In this document: positions 54,668 to 64,000 of the stretch, one piece after another
Position numbering within the stretch: the stretch's first letter is position 1
Layout: each line of letters begins with the position of its first letter
Source of the DNA: Sarcomyxa edulis
Lineage: Eukaryota; Basidiomycota; Agaricomycetes; Agaricales; Mycenaceae
NCBI GenBank assembly: GCA_009761415.1
Contig: QUOL01000013.1
Span: forward strand, 1,027,285-1,091,284
Direction of reading: 5' to 3'
DNA length: 64,000 nucleotides
Made by a program: the position numbers and the translations under genes
The notes under the pieces: generated by a model
Told to the model about the DNA's origin: nothing
Databases searched by the model: none
The model's input: the letters and a program-made list of their open reading frames with translations, nothing else

Positions 54668-57600
54668 TCGAACAAACCCTCCGCGAATATACATCGGCTC
54701 TGTACCTAACAGTGGCCGACGATACCCCGACTGAATTAGAAGACTCACTATTAATAAACGAATCACCGACCGAGGCGATCCATTCTATTCCGCGTACTAC
54801 CGAACCCGAACTTACACCACCCATCGATATATACCCAGGAGAAGCAGTGACAGAGGGAGCAAGGTGGTCCCAATCGGAGCTTCATCCGTTGTATAACAAA
54901 GAAGCACACCGTATCGTCACAATCGATGCGGACGCTACACTAAAAGCCGATCCACCGGCGAAGAAAAAGAAAGGGAAAAAGTACAAACCTGTAGAAAGAC
55001 GAACGCAGCCAGTAGCTGCCACCCTACCAGAGGAATTCCGTATCATACGGAAATTCCCGTGCGATCCATTAGAGACTCTGCCGATCCTACCAACTAGTCC
55101 CCCAGACTTCATTCCTGGCACAAGATATACTCAGGAAAGAATGATCGACCAACACATAAATGCCGATGGATTCCTATGGCCCGAAGAGGAGAAGCTGGTA
55201 CATCATATTATCAAAATACACGAAATGGGTTTTGCATGGGATGAGACGGAGAAAGGACACTTTCGATCGGACTACTTCGAGCCGATCAAACTTCCAGTCC
55301 TAGAACATACGCCGTGGAGTTACAAAAACATACCTATTCCACCAGGCATTCGGGACAAGGTTGTACAGGCGGTAAAGGATAAGATATCGGTAGGTGTTTA
55401 TGAACCGTCGAATTCCTCGTATCGCTCGAGGTGGTTTTGTGTTCCTAAAAAAGACGGCGTATCCCTGCGCATCGTTCACGACTTACAACCGCTCAACGCG
55501 ATCACTATCAAAGACGCAGGATGCCCACCGATTGTCGAAGTCTATGCCGAGTCGTTCGGTGGCGCATGCGTGTACGGGATGTTTGACCTGTTCGTAGGAT
55601 TCGACCATAGAATCCTAGCGGTACCATCGAGAGATCTGACTACCTTCCAAACACCGATGGGAACATTCCGACTGACGCGGTTGCCTCAAGGATACACTAA
55701 TTCGGTGCAGATCCAACAAGGCGATGTCTCGTTTATCCTTCAAGACGAGATACCAAAGTACACTCAGCCCTTTGTGGACGATTGCCCAGTCAAAGGACCA
55801 AGCACCTATTACAAATTACCGACCGGTGAATTTGAAACTATACCGGAAAATTCTGGAATTAGACGCTTTATATGGGAACACCTGGTTAACGTTAATCGCA
55901 TCATTCACAGGATTCGGCATGCAGGAGGCACCTTCAATGCAAGGAAATCTTTCCTCGCAGTGAAATCGGTCATCATTGTCGGACATCGTTGCAGTGCCGA
56001 AGGAAGAATTCCTGACGAATCTAAAGTACAGAAAATCCGGGACTGGCCGCCATGCGAAGACCTCACCGATGTACGAGCATTCTTAGGGACGCTCGGCTTG
56101 ATGAGGATCTTTATCAAAAACTTCTCATTTCACGCTCGGCCCCTGGTCATGCTCACTAGGAAGGACGTAGACTTCATCTTCGAGTCGGCCCAACAGAAAG
56201 CAATGGCGATTTTAAAACACCTCTTAATCACATCGCCAGCATTAAGGGCGATCGACTACCTGTCTGAACGAATGGTTTACTTGGAAGTCGATTCGTCATG
56301 GATCGCCATGGGCTGTGTATTACTTCAACTTGGATCGGACGGTGTCGAATACCCATCCCGATTCGGATCGATCACTTGGAACGATCGGGAACAGGGTTAC
56401 TCGCAAGCGAAGATTGAACTCTATGGGCTATTCAGGGCGTTGCGTGCTTACCGACTGTATATTGTTGGGATCAAGAACTTCACTGTCCGAACCGATGCAA
56501 AGTACATCAAAGGCATGCTCAATAACCCGGACATACAACCTAACGCTGCAATAAATCGCTGGATAGCCGCCATTCAACTGTTTACGTTTAAACTTGTTCA
56601 CATACCGGGTACTTCAATGGGACCAGCCGATGGGCTGTCGCGAAGGCGTAGGGCTCCGGAGGACCCGGAAGAAGATGAAGACGTCGAAGAGTGGATCGAT
56701 CGGGCCTGTGGATTCTCGGTGGAAGTCCTCAATAGGGGAAGAGCACAAGTCGATTCGCTGCTCGACTCGGTACCGCCCTGTCGACTCATGATTGACGATC
56801 GCCCATTGCCGGTCGCGATATTAATGAATTACCAGCGATCCAAGGAAAAGGCCAGAGGATCGGTATCAGTTTTCACCACGGAACAACGACCAAATGTTAT
56901 CATTCCGCAAACGGAAAACGCCTTAAAACGAGATGCTGAGCTGCTCGAAATTCAAAAATACCTAGAAAAACCCGAGCGACCGATCGGCTTTAGCGATAAA
57001 AGTTACAAGGCATTCATGAAAAAGGCGACCCGGTTCTTTGTCCTCGATGGCCGCTTGTGGCGAAGAGACAAGCAGTTATCCCATAAATTGGTTTTATCAC
57101 CAGACAAGCGATTAGCGATAATGGCCGAGCTTCACGACAAGTACGGACACAAAGCGGCGTGGTCGACAAAGGTCAGACTTATGTCTCGTTTCTGGTGGCC
57201 TAGTATGAGCGAGGATATCCAGTGGTTTGTTCGAACATGTCACCAGTGTCAGCTCCGTAATGACGCGAAAATCCATATCCCGCCGACGATAGCCATCCCC
57301 TTCCCACTATTCGGGAAAATATATATGGATACAATGCATTTACCAACGGTCGATGGCTTCCACGTAATCGCGCATGGCCGATGCTCGCTCAGTTCATACC
57401 CCGAGTGGAGAATGCTGAAAAGCGAGAGCGCAGTAAACCTAGCTAACTTCATCTTTGAAGACATTCTCTGCAGGTGGGGAAGCATAATGGAAATCGTAAC
57501 CGATAACGGAAAGCCATGGGTCAAGGCGGCCGATCAGCTACAAAAGCAATATGGAATTCATCACATTCGCATTTCAGGATATAACTCTCAAGCACAGGGT

Positions 57601-58383
57601 GTTATTGAGAGAAAGCACTATGATGTTCGGGAATCACTCATCAAATCCTGCGACGGCAACCAATCAATATGGCCAAAGGCGGCTCATGCGATATTCTGGG
57701 CGGAGCGTATTACGATCCAGAAATCGACGGGGTACTCGCCTTATTATATCGCGCACGGGGTTCAGGCGATCCACCCCTTCGACCTGGAACAGTCCACATT
57801 CATGCATCCCTTCATAGACGACGATATGAATTTTGGAGAACTTATTTCAAGAAGGGCGATGAAGCTTCAAAAGAGGGACAAAGAGCTCTCCAAGGTTCAG
57901 CGAGACAAATACCGATCGCGTCTCCAGTCGGCAGAGCAGTTTTTAAAGAAATACGAGGGACAAATTCACGATTTCAAGTTCGCGCCAGGAAGACTCGTAC
58001 TTGTTCGTAATACTCGGATAGAGAAGGAACTGAACAACAAAATGAAGCCCCGATACATCGGTCCAATGGTCGTGGTTCGCCAAACCAAATCGGGAAGCTA
58101 CATCCTATCGGAAGTGACAGGAGCGATCGCTGAACACCGATTCGCCGCATACCGATTGATCCCATACATGAGGAGGAACGAGATAACCCTACCAGTTACT
58201 ACGCTAGTTGGGAAGTCGACGAAGCAGCTGGATGATATGGCCGATGAGGACACGCCTGACGAGTTTACTCTCGTGGAGCCCGGAGACGATGCACTTCCGG
58301 GAACGTATAGGACACGATTGTGGCAGTTTCCAAAAAGGCCGGAACAAGAATCTAATACGCTAAGGCCTCCGGAACGATCGTAA
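54565..58383 (+). CDS. Ty3/gypsy pol: RT, RNase H, integrase (ORF2)
   Basis: This frame has no ATG near its start and lies -1 to ORF1, so it is probably made as a fusion. Reverse transcriptase: WFCVPKKDGVSLRIVHDLQP, FDLFVGFDHRILAVPSRD, TPMGTFRLTRLPQGYTNSVQ and the catalytic FVDD. RNase H: VYLEVDSSWIAMGCVLLQLG, FTVRTDAKYIKGML, HIPGTSMGPADGLSRR. Integrase: zinc HHCC (HDKYGHKAAWSTKVRLMSRF, CHQCQLR) and catalytic residues in YMDTMH, VTDNGKPW and GVIERKH. The later VLVRNTRIEKELNNKMKPRY-IGP segment is GPY/F-like. No chromodomain is seen. All catalytic motifs and the frame are intact over 1,272 codons, so the copy may be young. Confidence 0.9.
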   Translation: MSKHWPNRDATNVYQTTTRSSSFSGFLPGRRVPLVEQTLREYTSALYLTVADDTPTELEDSLLINESPTEAIHSIPRTTEPELTPPIDIYPGEAVTEGARWSQSELHPLYNKEAHRIVTIDADATLKADPPAKKKKGKKYKPVERRTQPVAATLPEEFRIIRKFPCDPLETLPILPTSPPDFIPGTRYTQERMIDQHINADGFLWPEEEKLVHHIIKIHEMGFAWDETEKGHFRSDYFEPIKLPVLEHTPWSYKNIPIPPGIRDKVVQAVKDKISVGVYEPSNSSYRSRWFCVPKKDGVSLRIVHDLQPLNAITIKDAGCPPIVEVYAESFGGACVYGMFDLFVGFDHRILAVPSRDLTTFQTPMGTFRLTRLPQGYTNSVQIQQGDVSFILQDEIPKYTQPFVDDCPVKGPSTYYKLPTGEFETIPENSGIRRFIWEHLVNVNRIIHRIRHAGGTFNARKSFLAVKSVIIVGHRCSAEGRIPDESKVQKIRDWPPCEDLTDVRAFLGTLGLMRIFIKNFSFHARPLVMLTRKDVDFIFESAQQKAMAILKHLLITSPALRAIDYLSERMVYLEVDSSWIAMGCVLLQLGSDGVEYPSRFGSITWNDREQGYSQAKIELYGLFRALRAYRLYIVGIKNFTVRTDAKYIKGMLNNPDIQPNAAINRWIAAIQLFTFKLVHIPGTSMGPADGLSRRRRAPEDPEEDEDVEEWIDRACGFSVEVLNRGRAQVDSLLDSVPPCRLMIDDRPLPVAILMNYQRSKEKARGSVSVFTTEQRPNVIIPQTENALKRDAELLEIQKYLEKPERPIGFSDKSYKAFMKKATRFFVLDGRLWRRDKQLSHKLVLSPDKRLAIMAELHDKYGHKAAWSTKVRLMSRFWWPSMSEDIQWFVRTCHQCQLRNDAKIHIPPTIAIPFPLFGKIYMDTMHLPTVDGFHVIAHGRCSLSSYPEWRMLKSESAVNLANFIFEDILCRWGSIMEIVTDNGKPWVKAADQLQKQYGIHHIRISGYNSQAQGVIERKHYDVRESLIKSCDGNQSIWPKAAHAIFWAERITIQKSTGYSPYYIAHGVQAIHPFDLEQSTFMHPFIDDDMNFGELISRRAMKLQKRDKELSKVQRDKYRSRLQSAEQFLKKYEGQIHDFKFAPGRLVLVRNTRIEKELNNKMKPRYIGPMVVVRQTKSGSYILSEVTGAIAEHRFAAYRLIPYMRRNEITLPVTTLVGKSTKQLDDMADEDTPDEFTLVEPGDDALPGTYRTRLWQFPKRPEQESNTLRPPERS
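54637..54643 (+). promoter_or_regulatory. -1 ribosomal slippery heptamer GGGTTTT
   Basis: The heptamer reads G|GGT|TTT in the ORF1 frame, so it has the X-XXY-YYZ phase required for -1 slippage. It lies 21 nt before the ORF1 stop and inside the overlap. Shifting here continues in ORF2 as TTA CCC GGT AGG. Confidence 0.7.
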
Positions 58384-59697
58384 AGATATCGCGCGGATAT
58401 CTGGAAACCTCGGGAAATACTCCAACAAGGGACCGCGAACGAACAACTCTGGATAAGGCTCCCTTCTCCACATGATACTTTGAATCACCTTTCTATTTTT
58501 CCATACAAAAATGTACATTATTACAAGAATATCAGCACCCTTCTCTCAAGAATAACCCTTGTTTCCGACCCTGTTTCGACAAGAAGAGGGATACTACCTC
58601 GAGGAAGCAATCGATTCTACGTAGACTTGACTGGCCAGGTGCCAGAACAAGCGGAATCCAGGTCAACGCCTTGTTCTAACGATCGGCTGAAGAAACAAAG
58701 CAAGAGGATGACCGGTAGACCGATCGTCTTGGCCAATTGCATCCCAAGTCGTACTTTCTCCGATAAAGCGTCACAACGAAGGCCGATCCTGAGAAATAAC
58801 CGACTATAGCTCAAAAGGACGCGAAAGGACGAATTCTTGGAACAAAAGCCGATCGACGATACAAATACAGTCCGAGCAGGTAGTTATGTTCAACAATCGG
58901 TAGCCGATTAAAGGAAAGATAGAAAAAGGCCGATCGTGGCCGACTGCGAGAAATTGCCGATTACTGCTGCTCTAAGAGGACTTAGACAAATTGCTGCACC
59001 GAAAGCCGATCGACGACACGAACGCAATCCAAGAGAGTCGCCGTGTTCAAACGATCGGCCGAAGAAACAAAGCAAGAGGACGATCGGTAGACTGATCGTT
59101 TTGACCGATTGTATCCCAAGTCGTACTCTCACCGGACCTAGACGAGTTCCTGGCACAAAAGCCGATTGTCTATACAAAGGGAATCAGAGAGGATCGCAGT
59201 GTTCAACGATCGGTGGCCGGGTGATGGAACGTAGAAAAAAGCCGATTGTCGGCGACTACAACAAAATGCCGATCGCTGCTGTTCATGAGGACTTTGACGA
59301 AATTTCTGGACAAAAGCCGATCGAAGTTGTTCGAAATCGTGCACTTTCCGGTATTAAGGCCGACCGATCGACTTGGGGATTTTTGACAGGAAACCTATGT
59401 GTTGGACATATAACCAATTGTTTATGGCCGATCTTGCGGCGACTTAAGAACGGGACCCATTGACTCGTGAAGAATCGGTTTTCTGTATTTACAGATAACC
59501 GTACAGATATACGAGTCGGCACCACCTAACGTGGTACCGACGACAAGCTACGATCCGTAAAAAATGTGATATGGGCCGAAACCCGAGGAAAAATGTCCGC
59601 AGACGCGAGAGCCCGACCGAACAAAGGACGCGCGAGAAGGGGGAATTACATGAAAGAAAAGGAAGAAGGGAAATTTTAAAAGAAGTGATTATACAAA
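58384..59697. repeat. Non-coding tail with GATCG-rich direct repeats
   Basis: GAAGAAACAAAGCAAGAGGA occurs at 58689 and 59061 (period 372), each followed by similar sequence (GATCGT.TTG.CC..TTG.AT, then CCAAGTCGTACT). Shorter units such as CAAAAGCCGAT recur at about 58843, 59155 and 59312. No gene was seen. A purine-rich stretch at 59635-59690 could include a polypurine tract. Confidence 0.7.
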
Positions 59698-62286
59698 CTA
59701 CTTAGCTTGCCTTGAATCCTTCTTCTCCTTCTTCTTAACGATCACCACCCCATCTAACCTGCTCGACCCTTCTCCGACGTCGTCCTGCCCAGGAAGAGGC
59801 GCGGGAGGCCCACCGAACGAGTACGAAAGCCCTTCGTTGAAAGCCGATTCTACGGCGCCGAAGTGTAAGTTCATCGCGTCCTCGGTTATCTTGGCGATCT
59901 GGCCAGCGACGAATGACGAGAAATCCCGCTCGAACCTCTTGCTAGAAGCAGACCACAGGGCTCGGAGGTGTTTTTTGGCCGCATCGTTAGCGGCGGCCTC
60001 CTCGGCGTCATTGGCAGCAACCTGAGAAGCGGTGTCGAAGTCTGGAGAGAGCGGGGGAGGGATGTTTAGACGTCGGTCAGGAATTTTAATACTAACTCCC
60101 GTACGCAGACGCGTACGGGAATACGGACCTTCGTCGTCATCCTCCATTTCCTGGTCCTCGTCGGCTTTCTGCTGTTGGTGCGAAGGGACTATGTTCCGAC
60201 TGAACGATTCACCAGGAGGAGGAATGCCGGGCTCGGTGACCAACTTCAAGAGGCCGTCTGCGATGTACTTTGCCTTGTCCGCGCTGGTGAACTCGTTAAA
60301 CTTGATCGAGCACTTGTGCTTGTCGCGGATGCACTTTCGGCAACGTCGGCCGGGGAGACCGACGCATGGCTGTACATCGAGCGCGATCCGGCAAGGGCGA
60401 CACATCAGATGCTATAAACAAATGAACAAAGTCAATAAAAGGAAACCGCTGGAGGGCGGTAATATTACAAGGAGAAGGAAACTACTCACCTCGAGTCGGA
60501 AAACTTCGCCTACAGCCAAAGCGCGTTGACGTCGAACACGCGTAGTCGCCGGCACGGTCTTAGGAGGGGGTTTCTGTGCCTCCTTGGGGTCGGCTGGACC
60601 TTTTCCCTTTCGAGCTCTCTTCTTTGCCGGAGCATCGGAGTCTCTGGTGGAAGAAGTCGCGATGACTTTCGGATCGACCTTGATCTTGGGTTCGAAGGGA
60701 ACGATACCGGTGAATTCGATCTCGGAGTCGGTTTCGTCGGTCTTAGCGCGTTTCTTTCCTTTTCGCTTTGACGATGTCGACGTAGACGCTGCTGGCGCGG
60801 GGGAATCGCGCGGCGTTGGAGTGTCGGACAGAGGAATTGGAGTCGGTGCCTTCCGCTTTCCTTTCGACGAAGCGGACTTTTGAGGGACGGCCTTCTTCGG
60901 TTTTGGCGGCGGTGGAGGAGCTATGCGAGGAGACGTTGGTGTGCGATCACGATCATCGTTCTCGGCCATGGGAGAAGGAGGGCGCGAGCGAGGAGGATCG
61001 ATAACGTCTTGACGATCGGGACCGTCAGGCGCATAGGAATCGGACAAAGTTGGGGGAGGAAGGGATAGGTTAGGGACGATGAGTTCGAGGGCGGGTGAAG
61101 GAGGGCGAGCGATCGGGGGGGGGAGGTCGACTTCCATCCGCGCCTCTGCTGGAGGCGACTCCGGAGGAGGATCTTCATAATCAGGAATGAATCAGTAAGA
61201 ATGATGGGTAACAAGGGGAGGGTCACTCACCAATCATCATATTTTCCACTTCTCCCTGCGATGAATCCCCCGTTCCCGAATTCGCCCCTTTCTCTGGTAC
61301 GACGTCCGCCCTTCGGGCTTCTGCCTGTTCCTTTTCGAGCTCGTCGAGTCGTCGGTTTCCTAGAAGACAAGTAAAGGTTTTGAATGAAGTTTAGAAAGAG
61401 GAGGACGTTTGCTTGGGTAGGACTTACTGATGGCAGCGGCGTCTGTCTCCTCGCGACCCAAGTTCTCCGACTCATTCAGAACGTTGCCTGCCGAGCTCTC
61501 TGGACGAGCGACTGTTCCATCCTCGACGATCTTCATCCCCAAAATGTCGCTCTCGATCGTACGATCGAAGTCCCCTCTCGATCCCTCGCCCTCGAAGCCT
61601 TCTGCGCCCGGCTCGACGTCGAACCGTCCGCTCGTCGGTGAAGGAGGAACGGGGCTTGGCGACCCAAAGCTGCTGACCTGAGGCGGAGGAGTGTCTGGAC
61701 AGTGATACCAGAGGCAATCGAAAGCCCATTTTGGAGTCCACTTCGACGACCTTATGAATTCGAGGGCTTCAGGCGTTATCTGGGGGAGGTCGTCGACCCA
61801 GTCGGGAAAATCGTCGTCGTCTCCGTACACCGCCTCGGCCCAGTCCTTAATCTCGTTGATGAGAGTGGGAACTGGTTTACGGGCAACGGGCGAGTGAGCG
61901 TTGATGTTAAAAGAGCTCCCGGCGAGTCTGGGATAGAAATCGTGTCGCTGAGGAAGGACGGAACGAGAACGACGTGACGTAGATTGGGTCAGCAGGATGG
62001 GGGGAACGCCTTCCCCAGGGCCACTGAGACGAGACGTTGATGTATGAGAAGCGATCGGCGACGTCAAAGACGCGTTTGCCGCGAAATGAGTACGAGGGGT
62101 GGATGTCGAAGGTTGGCTGCGAGCAAACGGCTCGGACTTTATGGCGAGGAAGGGGTTGCGAGGAGCGGCTGCCTGCATCCTGGCAGGACTAATCCGCCGA
62201 GGAACGCCGCGGATGGCAGAGGACGACGCGGTTGGCTGTGATCCGCGACGACTCTCGTCATCGGGATTCGTCTTTGTACGTGCCAT
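59698..62286 (-). CDS. Disordered nuclear-type protein with a Zn2Cys6-like cluster
   Basis: Four exons read from ATG 62286: the first to about 61430 (GTAAGT donor), one at about 61341-61230, one at about 61198-60490, and the last from about 60417 to TAG at 59698. The product of about 800 residues starts MARTKTNPDDESRR and has a small ordered patch (TLINEIKDWAEAVYGDDDDF, WTPKWAFDCLWYHCPD). Long Pro/Ser and Lys/Arg-rich segments follow (KKAVPQKSASSKGKRKAP; PAKKRARKGKGPADPKEAQK). The cysteine cluster HLMCRPCRIALDVQPC then RRCRKCIRDKHKC has spacing C-x2-C-x8-C-x7-C-x2-C-x6-C, close to fungal Zn(II)2Cys6 but C-terminal. It lies antisense, downstream of the gypsy pol, in GATCG-rich DNA. DNA binding is inference. 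Confidence 0.6.
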
Positions 62287-63053
62287 GGAAGTCGAGTAGG
62301 GAAGGATGATGGAGGAGAAGAGGAAAGGAAGGACCGAGCGAGCGCTTAAAAATACGCGTCGAGAAATTGCTCGAAGTCTTTTGAAACTCAGCCCGGATAT
62401 GGCCGAAATGCGATCGCGACTCGCGACTCCGCCAAACAAGCTGAAGCTTCAGCCAAACAACCGCTTTAGCCAGCAGCAGGTCGATAATCCTTAAGTTCGA
62501 TGCTCCCATGGACCGCGCCGGAGAGTCTATTATATAAAAACGGTAAAAATCGGCGATAATACGGGAATAATATGGATTACATAAATTCGACATGGAAAGG
62601 ACAAGAAACGAACGAAAACGGGGGAGCCGATCCAGTTTTTCGAAAAACCCACTAGCGATCGGCCTAATCACACGAACACTGTTCACAACCGAATATCGAT
62701 CGGACGTGAACCAAGGAAGTCAAACAGAAGGAAGTCAAAGCGCTGCGACGCTAGCGAAACACGATTAGGAGAGCGCAAGGGTCGACAAACCAGCGCCTAT
62801 GAAGGATGACGATCCTTATAAAATTTATGCCGACTGGATTTCTGAATGAAATCAATTATGAACGACACTAGGCGACCCCGATTCGGCTGGCCAGCGGAAT
62901 GGGACAACGCAATGTGCCAAATTATGCATTATAGACAAAAAAACGCCGCTCGAGGCAAAATACACATTTGTGGCACAAGCTACTAACTATGCAGAACTTT
63001 TATTAGATTATGTGCCGAAGACGGGCAAATTATGAACTGACTTTTTGTTAACT
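62287..63053. other. Region between two minus-strand genes
   Basis: Promoter side of the zinc-cluster gene and 3' flank of the next gene. CCGATC/GATCGG words continue. A TATATAAA lies at 62530-62537 on the plus strand. No gene was seen. Confidence 0.4.
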
Positions 63054-64000
63054 TTAGAATCGGCTGGCCTGGCGACTAGGAGCGGATCGGCAATGAGGGT
63101 TTTCCCTAGGACCACGGCGCGGCAACCTTTCCCGACTGCCTGACGGACCGGCGAGACCTGGCCCTCTGGCATCAGGTATCAATGGCCGACCGAACGTATT
63201 GTTGGTGCCGCTCGAATTGCGAACAGGTGCGGGAACCGCCCCGTGTAACAGTACCTCTTCGTGTCCATCCTTTGTGGGGAACTGGCGCACGTATGGGAGA
63301 AAGGGCATTCCGGGATCAATCGTTCCAGGATCGACTTGACCGATCGCCTTCGACTTAAGCAAGTCATTGATCTGTCTTTCCTTCATTCCCTCATCGGCAC
63401 CATACCGTGCGAAAGTATCCGAAAAACTATAACCCTGGAAGTCGATGGCGGACGATGCGTATCCGGGCTTGAAATAGGCAGAGATCAGTAAGGCCGATTG
63501 GTCATAGACAGCTTTGGGCATACCTGGGCTATAAGATCGCACTTCAACCCGTTTAACAGAAAGCCGACATTTCTGACATTGACCCCTACATAATCACCTT
63601 CGAAGCCGAACTCCCCGAATAAAGTATTCGAGCATGGCTACCGAGAGGGTCGCCTCGGCAGGAACGTCGACTGTCCGCCAGTCCCCCGCCTGGATCGCTT
63701 GAGCGATTCGTAACTTCATAGCTTGATGCTGAGCATTGTCGCTCCTCAGTATCAACAAGGGAAGCGCCTGGATACTGGATCGGCTTACAACATAATTAAT
63801 CACTTTGGCGATAACGGTTCTTATCCAAAGGCGTTCTTCAATGGCAATCGCGCTGGTCGCGCGGTCGACGGTCGATAAATGAACAATGCCTAGAAGGTGC
63901 CGAATCGAGGCGGACCAAAGGGTGGCCATGTCTTGTGGAGGAGCGCCCCTGGTGTCACTTGGGTCCTCTGCGAATTTGTTCGCCGATAAGCGAAGTAAAA
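63054..64000 (-). CDS. Hypothetical protein, 5' end beyond the window
   Basis: Two exons visible: the window edge down to 63598, and 63528-63054, joined over a 69-nt intron (donor AAG|GTGATT, acceptor TTATAG). The frame is open to base 64000 upstream of the internal ATG at 63929, so the start is missing. The first part is helical (ATLWSASIRHLLGIVHLSTV, IAIEERLWIRTVIAKVINYV, QAGDWRTVDVPAEATLSVAM). The second has PGMPKAVYDQSALLISAYFK and DFQGYSFSDTFARYGADEGM and ends in an Arg/Pro-rich tail. I do not recognise the family. Same strand and base composition as the zinc-cluster gene. Confidence 0.5.

Overview
The window is nuclear DNA from a filamentous basidiomycete, most likely an Agaricomycete of the Rhizoctonia/Ceratobasidium type. 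That placement is inferred from dense 50-60 nt GT-AG introns, the protein families present and the retroelement types; no marker gene confirms it.

Layout. 1-716 holds the 3' end of an unrecognised Ser/Pro-rich gene. 1280-6199 carries three tandem four-helix membrane protein genes (A, B, C), with a decayed copy of the start of the neighbouring BEACH gene lying between B and C. 6549-7055 is a small gene. 7467-15321 is a large, apparently intact BEACH-WD40 trafficking gene with two GC-AG introns. 16234-19416 carries two more four-helix membrane genes (E, F) with the same intron plan. 20210-20776 is a small cytosolic protein gene on the minus strand, and 21146-25926 a 1,355-residue disordered, F-box-like protein gene.

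26186-33561 is a minus-strand tandem array of four short-chain dehydrogenases of the acetoin/diacetyl reductase type. Copies 2 and 3 look intact, copy 1 has lost its catalytic-Ser segment, and copy 4 is split by a 1,085-bp TA-flanked inverted-repeat element. A second TA-flanked element (385 bp) lies next to it. 34867-45583 is ordinary gene space with unusual members: a Bet1-type SNARE, a stand-alone T4 Rnl1-like RNA ligase, an IlvD/Edd dehydratase, a compact AT-ACP-ACP protein whose AT nucleophile position is Cys, and a large P-loop ATPase resembling Crinkler-type proteins.

From about 46 kb to the end the window is repeat-rich: an inverted relic of the P-loop gene, a 20-bp minisatellite, a 5'-truncated Ty1/copia element with one LTR, 66-bp tandem repeats rich in GATCG, and a Ty3/gypsy element. 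Its gag-protease and pol frames overlap and are joined by a correctly phased -1 slippery heptamer (GGGTTTT). Downstream, on the opposite strand, lie a gene with a Zn2Cys6-like cluster and an ARTK N-terminus, and a second partial gene that runs off the window. These share GATCG-rich sequence with the gypsy block and may belong to the same mobile unit.
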